Source of the DNA: Glandiceps talaboti
Taxonomy: Eukaryota > Hemichordata > Enteropneusta > Spengelidae
DNA: 64,000 bases
NCBI RefSeq assembly: GCF_964340395.1
Contig: NC_135551.1
Location: forward strand, 24,127,003 to 24,191,002
Direction: 5' to 3'
The notes beneath the pieces were generated by a model. The model searched no databases and was not told the DNA's origin. It saw nothing but the letters and a program-made list of their open reading frames with translations. Of the stretch, positions 49,765-62,300 are shown in pieces. The position numbers and the translations under genes were made by a program. Within the stretch, counting starts at the first letter, position 1; each line of letters starts with the position of its first letter.

Positions 49765-49790
49765 TGACGTCATGTGTTCCTCCGCCATTG
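49765..49790 (+). promoter_or_regulatory. CRE plus CCGCCAT motif, probable promoter of the Ro60-like gene
   Basis: A full CRE palindrome TGACGTCA (49765-49772) is followed by CCGCCATTG (49782-49790), a YY1-type core often near start sites. The first coding ATG is about 300 bp downstream. Confidence 0.4.
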
Positions 49791-50085
49791 AAGCAAGTGA
49801 GTGCAGTCTCCCAGTTACAGGACACCACGTCCCATTATGTCTCTTGAAATGTTTACCATTTATTGTGCAACATCAGCGTTCTTAAAAGGTCGTGAAGCAG
49901 GCTTTGCTGACATAGATCGGAATGCTGAGCTAGAAGACCACTACAAACTCACACACGTAACGAACGACACTCGATTGCAATCGAGCCACTTTCGACACCG
50001 AACAGGTACATAGTTACCTGATCAAAACACGGCGTCAGTCAGAAAACTGATTTTCATTTGCACGTAACATATTTTAATACTGAAC

Positions 50086-53000
50086 ATGCCGAGAGGAAGA
50101 GGACGTGGTCGTGGAGGACGGGGTCGAGGGAGCAGCAGAAACAGAACACGGGGAAGTAGTGGAAGAGGTCGTTCAACAAGTGGGGCCGCCCAGCAAGTAA
50201 CAGACGAATGGGGCGTCCAAAACATAAGTACCACAGGTGAAGTCGCCGTTGTAACTGATGTAAGTAAAACAAATGTTTAATCCCATTTTGTGTGTAGCTC
50301 TGCCGAGCAACTATTAAATATAACTATGTAAATGTTTATTTGAGTACATGTAACAAAACCAGGGGGGGGCGGGTTTGTTAATCAATCAATCAATCAATTT
50401 TTATTGCACAACAACATTACATGCCATAGCAAGCATGGTAAAGCATACAAAAACAATAACATACAGAAATCAAGTCACAAGTGAATACTTGAACAATCAT
50501 TTAGCCAACTGTTAATGGTACAAAACATAAAAGGAAAATAATAACAAAACTAATAAACTATGTAAAAGAAGCATTACATAACATAATAAAATTAATGAAC
50601 TACAAAAGCTATTCATTGAAAAGAAAGAAAAATAATGTATGGACATTGGTAATTAGACAGATTTATGGATATGTACATTTGTATATTTGATTGTGTATTA
50701 CAATTATTTTGTAGGTGGTGGTCTCTTTGTATATTGCATAATTTGATAGATTTGTTTATATTATCCAAACTAGCTCTTTAAACTGAACCAAGATTCTTTA
50801 GAAAAAGGGAGGACAAGCCCAGCGGCTATGCAAGTTTCGAACTTCAGTGGCATTAAGCTTTTTTGATATTTTAAAAAGAAGAAATTAATTGTGTTGGTAG
50901 CCAAGAAATTAATTTTGATAATGTTTTCATCTGTTGACAGGAGGTTGGATTCAATAGTTTATTTGTTGGCCTCAGCACTACAGACCAACATTATGATGCA
51001 CAGCAAAAAGACAGAGAATGTTACCTAGCAACCCTAGCAGTACTAGAGAAGAATGGAGCAGAAATACTTCAAGGTAATGTAAATTTGTATTTCAGCATAA
51101 GACTTTGACGCGGTAATATTAATTTGCTTTTTCATTCTTGAAAGCAGATAGTTGGTATAGTCAGAGTTGTGATATCACTAATGATTGAATCCAATAACAT
51201 AGTCTTGGCAATTGCATACCTAAGGGACGAGTTTTAGAAAATTTTTCTGAATTTGAGAAAGTGAAGGTCTACATTTGCAGCTCTACTTAGTTTTCAAAGA
51301 ATATTGTAAGGAATGCAATGTTCGACAACAGATTGATACATACATTTAAGTATCTCCCTGCATAATAATCTTGATCGAATATAATTTGTCAAGAATTGTG
51401 TTCGATATCTTAAAATTGTTCTCAGAACACTACCATTTTGCCAGAATCCCCCCCCACACACACACACACATGCACGCCAAAATTATAATAAGCTGCATTG
51501 TCAGTTTTGTCTCCCACCACCCCCCCCCCCTCTCTATTACTGGGTTTACACATCATAGTGAAATTAACAATAATAAGTGATTTAGATACAAATTGTAATT
51601 GTATCGTATTTCTTTGTCTTTCTTCCTTGAAGGTTCCAGAATTCGAGCACTTGCTGCAGCATGGGCACGGACAGATCTCGCCATGGTGAACATCTTCCTT
51701 GCCAAATCAGATCTGTTTGGTCTGGTTGAAATCTTGAAAGCTTTAACTTTGTTAGATTCAGGGCGTAGAGTACGAGAATTTGAGAAAAAGATGAGACGAT
51801 TGGAAATGACAGGCAAAGTCAAACGTAAGACAATCGGTAAACTGAAGTCAAACATTGATAACTTGAATGCCATCAAGCCTAAAGTGGGATCTGTGAGTGG
51901 TGCTGTAGCTAAACATGTCAGGCAGTGGGTGAAGACAGTACCTGCACAACAGTTAGAGTTCTATGCTCTACATTTCCCTAAAGAACCATGGAAGAGATTG
52001 GCTGATATGTGTCATTTCCATCCAGAAAAGGTAAATTATATTACTTGCTAGAATGTTTATACTACAGGGTACATTCTTAGCTTCCAGAATTCATTACCAT
52101 TTCAAAACATATTACATCTTTCATTTTCAGTTATGATTTATATGCAAAAAGCTATGGACACCTGAAAGCGAAACCATTGATAGTAAGATACATCTGCCAT
52201 TCCTCCCTCATCAGCATGCTCTATCCATGAAAGAGGTAGACCTGTGCGTGAGGGCGCCCCATCACAGGTGTACCATGCAGACTACTGAAGCCAGTAAAGG
52301 GTTTCAATCCCACATTTCTGTGTTGGTATTACTCCGTATCTTATCAGTGGGGCCATAAGGACACCATAAGATTATTATTTTTCTTCTGGCCCAAGGTTAT
52401 CTAATCTCTGCCAGACAACTTTTTTCCACATCTACATTTTAATCCTAATCTGAGTGGTTATTAATGATACATAAGCCTATCTTGAACACAAGTAATATTT
52501 CCCATGCATATGATTACAATGTCAAGACAACAATCAACTCAATCTCAAATATGGCCATTTTCACTTATAAAATTCTCTTCAGAATTTCCCCATTAGCTAA
52601 CCTCCTTCATATTGGTATCAAGATATACACTTCAGTATGCCCTCCCTTCACTTCTGTATATTGCACCACACTGACTAGTCCAAATGGCTGATGTGTAAAA
52701 CATTTCTTTTCATCACATCTCTATTACTGATTGTCTAACTTTTGTTGTAATGTTGTATGTTTTCAGGATTTCCCTAATCTGCCATGGTTCTTGCGCTACT
52801 GTTATGGTGGTTCAGCACCTGATGGCTCAATGGTTCAAAGCTGTACAAGTCTGAATTCTGACAATGTAAATGAACTAATTCAAGGGCATGATGTACCATA
52901 TGCTCACATCAAAGATTACAAAGGTAGCTTGATGGATGAATCCAAAGCAAGAATTGCAGAATATGAGAAAGAACTGGATACAGTGTTGTGGTAAGTACGA

Positions 53001-56000
53001 TGCAGAATAACCACACCTACATGTACATGTATTTCATTAGTATCGAAGTTAGCCTGGAATCCATGCAGATTGGATTTTTTACATTTATCTTTCCAATCAC
53101 AACACATTTGTAAAAACCCAATCCGATTTGAATTTTACATTTGTCTTTCTAATCACAAGACAAATGTAAAAAATCCAATCTGCATGGATTCCAGGCTATA
53201 TCAAAGTAGATTTTTGTTTCAAACATAAAACTGAAAACTTTTTCTCAACTTTTTGAATGCACACTTTAGTCTTTTTCAACAGAACACTAAACAGGCAGTA
53301 TATAATACTTATATTAGTTATTGTCCTTAGAACCCCTTTCCAGTTAGGTATACAGAAAAGTAAAGCTGCATGAGTTAATAGTTATAGTATACAAATTTGA
53401 TACATTTTGCTGTCTTTTGCCTTTATATTTAGATGTTATTCCCAGTATTTTTCTTTGTTCAGCCAAGGAAAATACGAGTGACCTAAGGGGCCTTTGTCAC
53501 GAGTTGACCTAAGGGTTGTCACTCATCTAGCAACTCGTGACAAAGGCCCCTTAGGTCACTCGTATTTTCCTTGGCTGAACAAAGAAAAATATAGGAGAAT
53601 AACATAATTAAACCAGTGCCAGTGATATCAAAGAAAAGTCGAGGAAAATAATGGCAATTTTGAACATTTTGACTCGTATTTTGAACACAGCAGAACCAGT
53701 GGCATAGACGCACATTGGCTCATGCACAGTATAAAATGTTTTATACTCCAAAAATGTCCTTCATTTCTACACTTTTCCTTTTAATATCACAGGTATTATG
53801 AAGATTTGGCTTGTGAGTTAACAGATCAAATGATCTTGAAACGACTTCAAGGAGGAGACCCTGTCAATCTAACGTATGGGAAATTGATGGAAAGATTACT
53901 GACATTAAAGATGAAAAGAGAAAACATCAGTGGACGTGGCAGTGGTGGAGATGGGTTTAGAACAGAGAAAACTGCCACTGATGATTCTCTGAAGAAAGCA
54001 CCATTTTATGATCTTCTGATTCCCATTGCTGAAAAACAGCTGCAAAGCATGAGGTGGGTGCAGTAATGTTTATCCATCATAGATACCCAAACTATTTTCA
54101 GTTCAACCAAAGAAATAAAAGAATCATGAATTACTCTACTGTATAATTTCAAAGCTGATACTTGTTGCTGACTATGAGTTTGATTTCCTCATTGTATGGT
54201 CAGTAAATAAAGACTGTGTACCAGGGGTAGCCGTAGTCTAGCTGTTATACCCTCGGGCAATTCTGCTAACTAAAAGCTACCACAGGTTGCATAGTGTCAA
54301 AGGTATTGTCTGGGGCATGCCTGAGGTAACTGTCATTGCTGGCTTCTGTTTGCGAGCCTTTCGAGTACTAGCCTTTCGAGTGCAGATCTGAGGTCTTACT
54401 ACAAGACCAGTGTAGCCCCAATAATTGGTGATACTATTAGAATTGATAATGTCAGACGATGCAGTTTAATCAAGGGAATTGAAGTTTTACTGGTAATTAT
54501 GTGTTGTACAGCTTGACTATAAGTTATTCACATATACATGTTGCAGTCATATGAAGATAGTTTCTCATTAGTACATGTTGTAACAGGCTGTGGTGGAACC
54601 CTTCATCACTAAACTTGTAATATTCTCTCTTCATTTTACCAACAGTGTGCCTTTAGAAGCACCAGTTGTTGTGATTGGAGATGCCTCACCATCTATGAAT
54701 GTAGCCATCCGTACCAGTACCATCATTGCTAGTTTGTTAACTGCTATATGCCATGCTCAGTTAGTTTTCTTCCACTCATTTCTGATGAAACCCCCTTTCT
54801 ATCCAGAGAGTGTCACACAGGTAAGACATTATTACTTTGTTGTATGAAAAATTTCACATGGAAGGGTTCACCAAAGAATAACGTGGTTGTACTATGTGAT
54901 TTCAGTAAAATAAAAAGAGGTGGAGTAACATAATATGCTACTGTCAATACATAGGCATTTGTGCCTAGATACCAGATTCATTTATAAATTCATAATGTTC
55001 TCTACCTAAAATTGTTATATCAACATCAACTTTCTCATATTTGTGGGGGATTTTATAACTTACTTCACACAGATTTGCAATCTGAGTTTAAGACTTTGCA
55101 AGATTGTTTTTGATTAATGTGTTTTTAACTTTTTTGTCAGTTTATGAATTTAAGTATTAATATTGTAATGTGATATACGTTGTTTTTATTTTAAGTGTTT
55201 ATTTTTTGTCCGGCTTCCCATTCAAGTGCACTTTTAGTTTGTGCATGTTGTGGTGTTTGTCTTGTACAATTTTATTCTTGGCACCTGCTAATGGTACTAG
55301 TCCCATATGTCATCCTTGGAAATAAATAAATAAATAAATAAATAAATCTTATGATTGTGTCTTCCATAACTACAATTTGTAGTTTGTTTGTAAAAAGCAT
55401 GAGAAATTACATTTCTTCACATATTTGTGCACTTGACAGGCACTGGAATTGGCAACTACTGTACAAACCAGTCACATGACAGCCCCTGCAGCTGGTCTCT
55501 ATGACTTCTATGAGAGAAAAGAAGTGGTCAAAACATTCATTGTTGTTACTGATGAAGAAGAAAACACAGCTTATAAGGGTTATAGGTGAGTTATAAGTTA
55601 AGTACTCTATTGTAGTGTTAGTTGGGGGGGGGGGGGGGGGTTGGCTTTTGCTAATGCTATATAGTGAAAAGGTTAAAAGATATGCCAGTAATGTATATGC
55701 ATAGTGTTGTTAAATCTGGTCATTGTGTGTATGTAAAAGCTATCAGGAATAGCTATCCCTAATATACAAAGACCAGATATAATAGTGCTACACATATGTA
55801 TTACTGGCATATCTTTTAACCTGTTTCAAAACATTGCTGTATAGCATTAGTGGAATCCTAACCCTCTACTATTTGGTTGATTAGTAGTGGTAGTGCATAG
55901 CATAAGTCTGTCCCAACCGTGTACTTAATGGTTCAATGACTCTTGACTACACAGACACTTTGGCAGGTTGCTTCCCATGAAATAACATCACATGCACTCA

Positions 56001-56805
56001 CTTCAGTAAGGAAAACTGTCAAAGCAAATAATTATTGTAATATGATGAATATGAAAGATGAACATAATAACAATGGTATGATATACATGTGACAGACAAT
56101 ACACCATTTGAACAAGTGATGAGCTTTTTCTCAAGTTAATCATTAAATTGTACTGTTGTCTGATTCATTTAGTTCAATATAATAAGTTTTAAATTAATAT
56201 ATACTAATAATATGTGATGATTTGTTCCCAGGTTCAAAGAACTATTCAAGAAGTATTTTGAAGAAGTTTACCCAGCCAAACTGGTATTTGTATCATTTCT
56301 AAGAAGCCAGCATAGCAAAGGTCAGATGGTGACGGAATTACAGAATAATAATATCAACGTTCTACACTTCAAATTGGACTCCAATAGACCTGACCTAACA
56401 AAACTGGATAACTTGCTAGGTATTCTGTCAACTGGTTCATCCTCTTTCCAGGATGAAGTGAAAAAGATTGCATCCCAATTGAAAGCACAGGGCATCACCA
56501 ACACATTCAAGAAACTAAAACTTGATAACACTACACAGGAAGAGGAAACACAAGATACTTCTTTACAGACAGCAGCACCACAGGGAGATGCAGCACAAGA
56601 GACAGATAAAAAGACCGACAGTGCAGGGTCAGTAGATGATAGCATAACAAAACAGGATGATGGCGATGAAGCAAAAGATGCCTCAGATCAGAACACTGCA
56701 GATAAAGATTCAACCCAGACAGGTCAAGATTCTGATAAACAAAACATAGATAATACACAGGGTGCCAATGATGATCAGAATCCACAGGGGTGTATTGCAA
56801 CATAA
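50086..56805 (+). CDS. RGG-box protein with Ro60-like TROVE/vWA layout
   Basis: Exons: 50086-50259, 50941-51073, 51633-52030, 52767-52990, 53793-54053, 54646-54820, 55440-55585, 56232-56805 (TAA); 694 aa, all GT-AG and in phase. Residues 1-45 are Arg/Gly-rich (PRGRGRGRGGRGRG), typical of RNA binding. Residues about 60-320 are alpha-helical; KHVRQWVKTVPAQ to WKRLADMCHFHPEK resembles in pattern the HEAT-like TROVE segment of Ro60. Residues about 397-560 form a von Willebrand A fold with a MIDAS: DASPS (DxSxS), a Thr in the HMTAPAAG loop, and the Asp of FIVVTDEEE. The tail is acidic, Gln/Thr-rich and ends CIAT, a possible prenylation CaaX. Ro60 binds misfolded small RNAs and Y RNAs; the same role here is inference from layout. 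Distant vWA families such as DUF2828 are alternatives. No Y RNA gene was seen nearby. Confidence 0.8.
50375..50940 (+). other. Intron 1 of the Ro60-like gene
   Basis: Contains (AATC)n at 50379-50398 followed by TTTTATTGCACAACAACATT, resembling a retroposon tail read in reverse. Nothing else recognised. Confidence 0.3.
53052..53196. mobile_element. Palindromic MITE with TA target (mariner-like)
   Basis: The outer 36 bp (GCCTGGAATCCATGCAGATT, then GGATTTTTTACATTT) are a perfect inverted repeat, and the interior repeats the same theme. TA stands at both ends (53050-53051, 53197-53198), as for Tc1/mariner-type elements. In intron 4 of the Ro60-like gene. Confidence 0.75.
53446..53591. repeat. 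Perfect 61-bp inverted repeat with 24-nt loop
   Basis: Arms 53446-53506 and 53531-53591 are exact reverse complements. Weaker complementarity (GTTATTC) extends outwards. It lies in intron 4 of the Ro60-like gene, so the pre-mRNA would contain a long duplex. No target duplication is evident. Confidence 0.9.
55649..55852. mobile_element. Foldback element in Ro60-like intron 7
   Basis: AATGCTATATAG and CTGTATAGCATT ends, with AGGTTAAAAGATATGCCAGT and its reverse complement inside. About 200 bp, MITE-like. Confidence 0.6.
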
Positions 56806-56998
56806 CTCACATTTGCCCAGCTCCAGTATTTTTTTTCTAAGGTCTAGGAACCCCAATAACTGAAAGGAAAAATTTGATAAAAACTTGCGTGTATTTAAAT
56901 ACAATGTACCAAAATTTTGCCAAGAAAGCCCAGTACATTGACTGGGGAAGTTTGGTAGATTTCACCCACATACTTAACCACCCTTAACAAAAAGCTCA

Positions 56999-57004
56999 AA
57001 TAAA
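56999..57004 (+). terminator. Possible poly(A) signal of the Ro60-like gene
   Basis: AATAAA about 195 nt after the stop codon; another is at 57139-57144. Confidence 0.35.
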
Positions 57005-58999
57005 ACGGCATCATATGTAATGCTTGATATATATCTGTAAAGGTTTATTTGGATGTAGTCATATCATATGATTTCATTATACATATAATTATGGTGGGAA
57101 AATGATCAAGAATTTATATTTCACTCTTAACTAAAACAAATAAAATTTAAAACATGGGTTGAACATTCTTGCATTCAGTAAGAAATGTATTTCCTTGTCA
57201 TTTCGTTTGCAGTTTTATGTTAGATGTGCTATGAGGGGCATTAGTGCTCAGGACAAACAGTCAACTTACTCAGTAGAAAAGTGAACTACATGTACTGATA
57301 CCAGTGTGATACTTGTAATTAGTAGTAGATGTTTTACATTTGTATTTCAAGGTTTTCCCCATTATAGAGAAAGCACAGTACTAAAACCATCCTTGCCACC
57401 CAGGCTGCCATTCTTTGCAGGTTTCTGCCATGCTTCAAAAGTGTTCTACCACTGTAGTTTTAGTAGTATGATAATGCTTTCACATAAGAAAATTATAAAC
57501 ATATCAGAGTATGTTTCACTGTTAAAGACATGACTTGTATGTCATGCATGATCATTATGCAAATAATCATGTTCTGTAAATTACTATGCAAATTAGACAC
57601 AATCTTTGCAATCTGTTATGGGGAGAACACTATATTTTTACCATAACAGGTATTGCGATTTCACAGAAATTAACTTTCTCAGTGTGAAAAAGTGAATTTA
57701 GATCTATTTTATATCATGATGATCGGTTGTATACTCTTATCAAAATATACATACCAAAGTTGATATTATTTTTGTGTTTTCATTAGTGGGTATTGCTCTT
57801 TCATAGAATAGAAGGTTAGTTTCTCTGTTAAAAATTTAACCCTTTTTCATCAAACAGGGTATATGTATAAAGTGTAAGAATGTATGTTTTTAGTTTGTCA
57901 TTATTGTATAATTTTATGTTAATAGTTAATATCATATGTATAAACTTTTAACAATAACCAAAGCTATGTTTATTTTTATCAACATGTATACGCCTTGGTA
58001 CATAATACTCCAAAGGCTGTAGTTTGTAAGATACTGTATTTATATATCTGTAGAAAAATATAATAGGAGTTGTTATACTTTTGTGCATTTACTTGTCACA
58101 TTGCAAGCGTGCATAGAATCCATGCAATGTCGTGAGTTGTCAGAGCAGACATTTTGTTGTTGAAAATACTTTATGATCACAATGCTTGAATTGAAATTAC
58201 TAAATGATAAATGCATGCTGAATTCTAATAATTTTTTGCTCAATATTTTTGATGTACCATTTCCTGATATGCTAATCTTTTTTCAATAAATATCATTAGA
58301 TATTTATGAATATAAGATGTAAAATAAAATGGAATAAATAAATGTGATTGTAAACTCGACCAATTGGACTGTCCAGACTTTGCTTCTGAAGATTACCAAG
58401 CAATGGCAAGTTACAACTGCACCTCTGAATAGATGCTGGTTGGACACAAATATGCCTAGCAACTAAGGCCATTAACATAGTAACAGAAAAAAAAAATGGC
58501 GGCTTATTGCAAAGATAACTGTGGTGGGTAGTTATATATGGGATAACATTCAAACAATGGACACAAATTTGCCTAGCAACAGAGCTCACATTCCTAGCAA
58601 CAGCAAAATGGCTATTGAATAGATAACAGCAATGGTGGAGTAACAAAATGATGGATAGTGCAATTAATAAGCAATAAACCTATTACAAATGTGCATACAA
58701 AAGGTGGCCACACCACAGCAATAACTAGCATGGGCAAAATGATAGCATAGACAATGGCGAGTCATTGCCTATTATCAAACCCTCCAACATTAGCATCACC
58801 TTGACTCCTTCACAGTCATGAAGTACACAGTTGTGCTTCAATGCCGTTGGCGCTATTTTTGATCATGACGGTTTTTTGCAAATTGAAATCTTACATTATG
58901 TCGACTACCTGACTCGTCGAACCATGACAATCAAATTGTGGAACTATGTGCATCATAATTATAAGGTGTCCAGGTATGCTCTAAAAATGGCATTATGAA

Positions 59000-59001
<2 letters not shown>

Positions 59002-59034
<33 letters not shown>
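59002..59034 (+). repeat. (GT)n microsatellite
   Basis: About 16 GT units, followed by CGCGCGTGCC and GCGT repeats. Confidence 0.9.
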
Positions 59035-59039
<5 letters not shown>

Positions 59040-59968
59040 GCGCGCGTGCCTGCGTGCGTGCGTGTGGGTGTTTGACAAAAAAACAAAAAATTCTGAAACC
59101 TGAACAATCGAAAAACATTCTGGGTTGGTATATGCATTATCGAGAACACTGTCTTTGCTAAATAAACTTTAGTAATATAAGCATGTGCATTTTTCCTAAC
59201 TAACTTCAGCCGAAAGTCCCCAGTTGCAGAATGTACAGTTGTAAAAACCTGTATATAATGAGCCATATTATATAATTCTGGTGTCAACATAGTACATATA
59301 CATGTAAGAACATTCAAAACCGTCAACTAAGTTCTGTGTATACAAATTGACAACGGCTCTTCTCTAATAATATAAATGCATGTCGCACGTTTATATGAAG
59401 AAGTCTTTAGGACACTTCACTTCAACGTCGTGAAACCACCAGCCTCTTTACATGGTTAAGGGCAGCTCTTACAGACGCTAGACGCCCCCGCTCAGGGGAA
59501 ATGGTGCTAGAAAAATTAAACTCTTGCTTGCGAGAATTACTTTACCAAAATGAAATACAGTCTAGGAAACTATGGACAAACGTCATTTTATAGTTATTGT
59601 ATGTAACTAAACGTTTGTTCCCCTTTTGTCCATAGACCTAAGCTTATTCCTGACACCGTCCGTTTATTTTCCATAGCACCATGTTGTCACTGTTTTCGCA
59701 AGAGGAACTTCGTGACACTCTGCGTTACGAAAAAGTGTATACAATGACTTACACAGGAAGAGTTTCACTTCATTTTCCAGATCAATAATAATATAGTTTA
59801 CGTACTAAGTCACGAACAGATTTGAAAAATAAGACATGACACCAGCTATCACGAGGATTTGAAAAATGGGCGACGTGGAAACAACAAAGGGAAAGAGCAA
59901 CAGTCTTAGACTGCTAAATTTATTTTCGGTACCTCTGTTATAAAAAAAATATCTAAATTACCTTTTTC

Positions 59969-60322
59969 AATGATGGACCGATCAGCTTCTTTTGCACCTG
60001 GAGTGGGTCGATGGATCATTTATAGGCTAGGGGTCACCTGTTTTTAACTTTTGAAGTGAGTGAGGGGGTCATAGTGTGTTAAAATTATCACAGTTTTAAA
60101 TTAAATCAAGGGTGGTCCCAGTACCTTTGAAGTATCGTCACCGGTCGCTGTAGCGATAACATACACATAAATCTACTATAATCTCAGAACGCCAGGTTAA
60201 TAAGGTGGGGGCTCGTCCTGTTTTTTTTTCGTCAAGTTCTTACAGGGAGGGGTTCAGAGGCATTTGTTGTATATCGTGGACAATACGGTGATCCACCAAT
60301 GTTGAAGAAACTGCACCCCCTA
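59969..60322. mobile_element. Diverged relative of the GGGACCGG element
   Basis: One end reads GGACCGATCAGCTTCTTTTG; the other, reversed, CTTAGGGGGTGCAGTTTCTT. GGTGGATCACCG and GGGGGTCATAGTGTGTTA match the same family's interior. Shortened to about 350 bp. Confidence 0.5.
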
Positions 60323-60442
60323 AGCCTTATGACAACATTTCCATTGATGATCATTGATGGCGATTAACAAATACACCTTTTTCGTTGATATGCTACTATT
60401 GTTTAATGAGGTGCATATTTCTACTTTCTATTTCTGCATATA

Positions 60443-60590
60443 GGGGCATGTAGTAGTATTTCTTAGATTGTTGTTTTCCTTGTCTACGTTGTCCATAATA
60501 ACGGTTTGGCCCTAATTCCCTACCTGTACCCGTGAGAAAATAATCTACTTGTACAGAGATTGGCATTTGTAGCAGCAGGATTCGTATATT
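60443..60590. mobile_element. Relic of the hAT-like MITE
   Basis: GGGGCATGTAGTAGTATTTC, TTAGATTGTTGTTTTCC, GTCTAC and GCAGCAGGATTCGTA match 43431-43661 with many substitutions; one end is missing. Confidence 0.5.
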
Positions 60591-62187
60591 TACAAGTGAT
60601 TACAAGGGCACCATATCAGTGCTCAGATTGCAGTGAATGGACTACATAGACCACTATAGCTATGTGTGTTGCTCTACAAAGTGAAACGTCATTTCCTATT
60701 TTCCACGACATTCGATCATGTGATTCCAAGTTATGTAGGCATTTGTATCGTAAATTAGGGGCCATTTAGAGGGTATATCTTCCACTCATAACCCCCCCCC
60801 CCCCATGTGCAGTGGTTACAATTAGGGTAGGGAGAGGGTCTTCCATTCATACTCCCCAGAAACGTGTCCCATGCCGCGGATAAATATTGACAGGAAAACT
60901 GTCGAGGATTGTGATATACTGATCGACAGCTGATTAATCTCAGAACAGCCCAGGGTATCATGGATGTGTAGGCATACTACCAAATAATAACATATGAAAC
61001 CAATTTCATTCAAAACATCATAAGCTATCACATGATACCGTATATCCTGCACGAACAGGAAACACTTATGCAAATCATGTGATATCATGTCATTTTTTTT
61101 ACTAAAGTGTTCTCCATGGGATGAAGATGCCCCCACTCACACCCTTCCCTACAACAGTCATCATAGTGATGTTCTTCCAACATCAAGGTTGAAGGTTCTG
61201 CATGTTATTTAAGTATCTTCATGTATGAGTTAGATTTCAGTTATGATGCAAAGCCTTCATCGATTTGTAAAGACTTTGTGATGTACTGGACCAGGTGTAC
61301 CTTATATTATAATTGTACATTCCAATGTGTAGGAGGGGTTCCGTATAGTAGTGCATTGCGGGGGGGGGGGTATTGCACAATTGTGCATCAAAATCTGTGT
61401 AGCGTTAGGCGAGGGGATTGGGACGGGGGGAGGGGCTACGAAAATTCTGGAGTTCAAGGGGTTTGATATTTTTTATAGCGTATATAGCTATACGAAAACA
61501 ATTTTAACCAAAATATTTTCTCCTCAGCCCCCCCCCCCGCCCTACATTTTGTTCGTTCCCTTGATACGAATATCTTGAACTACAGTAATTTCTACTAGAA
61601 TAATAACATTTGCTGATCTTATATAACCTGACACGCTTATGTCGCTTCAAACTTGATTTCACAGGTTGTCTATGTACAGCCGCTAGCCACCCGTGCTTAT
61701 ATATTTTCGCCACGTAAGCTTTTGCGAGATTTACTCAACATGTACTAGTACCATCTCCAGGCTACCATCGAATGTATAAGCCCTACAGTTAACAGTTGGC
61801 CACGGTCCAAAACGGGCGATTTTTAAATAGATTTGAAATAACTGTGTTTTGAGAGGCTTTTGGCTTTTTACATTGCATTCTTATTTCCATTATTTGTGGC
61901 ATGCACTGGTGCAGATATTAAATCTACATGACATGACATTCCTTTCCCTGGACGCCGGTCCAAATCAGCCAGGTCAGTCAGTGACCCCGTGACCTTCTTT
62001 CTCGCAAACCTGATAGGGATCATACAAGTCAGAGTACACGGTAAAGCCCAAATTAAGTCATCATGGTACAGCCAATCAGCATCAAGGGAATTTACGTCAC
62101 CCGTGGTTGACCAATAGGCCACGTTGTCACGTGCAAGGGTATTCCCCTTTCTAGGTTTTTCCCATGATGTAGTTCTTTACAATATAT

Positions 62188-62197
62188 ATATAAATAT
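62188..62197 (+). promoter_or_regulatory. Probable TATA box of the 62.3-kb gene
   Basis: TATATAAATA about 105-115 bp before the ATG at 62301, in a region with no competing open frame. Confidence 0.45.
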
Positions 62198-62300
62198 AAA
62201 TCTCAGACGAGCATTTGTACAATAGAGTAACGATGAAACGCACTGATTGAACTGCATTTAGTGGGTTTTGATCAACATTTTGACAGAATCGTCAAACAAG

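Larger units (their letters stand above)
57150..62160. other. Intergenic region
   Basis: No gene recognised. It holds AT-rich sequence, short CCTAGCAAC repeats (58440-58610), a (GT)n tract (59002-59034), two relics of TIR elements (59969-60322, 60443-60590) and short G or C runs near 60790, 61360 and 61530. GC-richer DNA near 59450-59900 could be regulatory. Confidence 0.5.

Noticed and set aside
54230-54430. Possible MITE with GGGGTAGCC ends
   Set aside because: The ends match only partly and no target duplication or second copy is visible.
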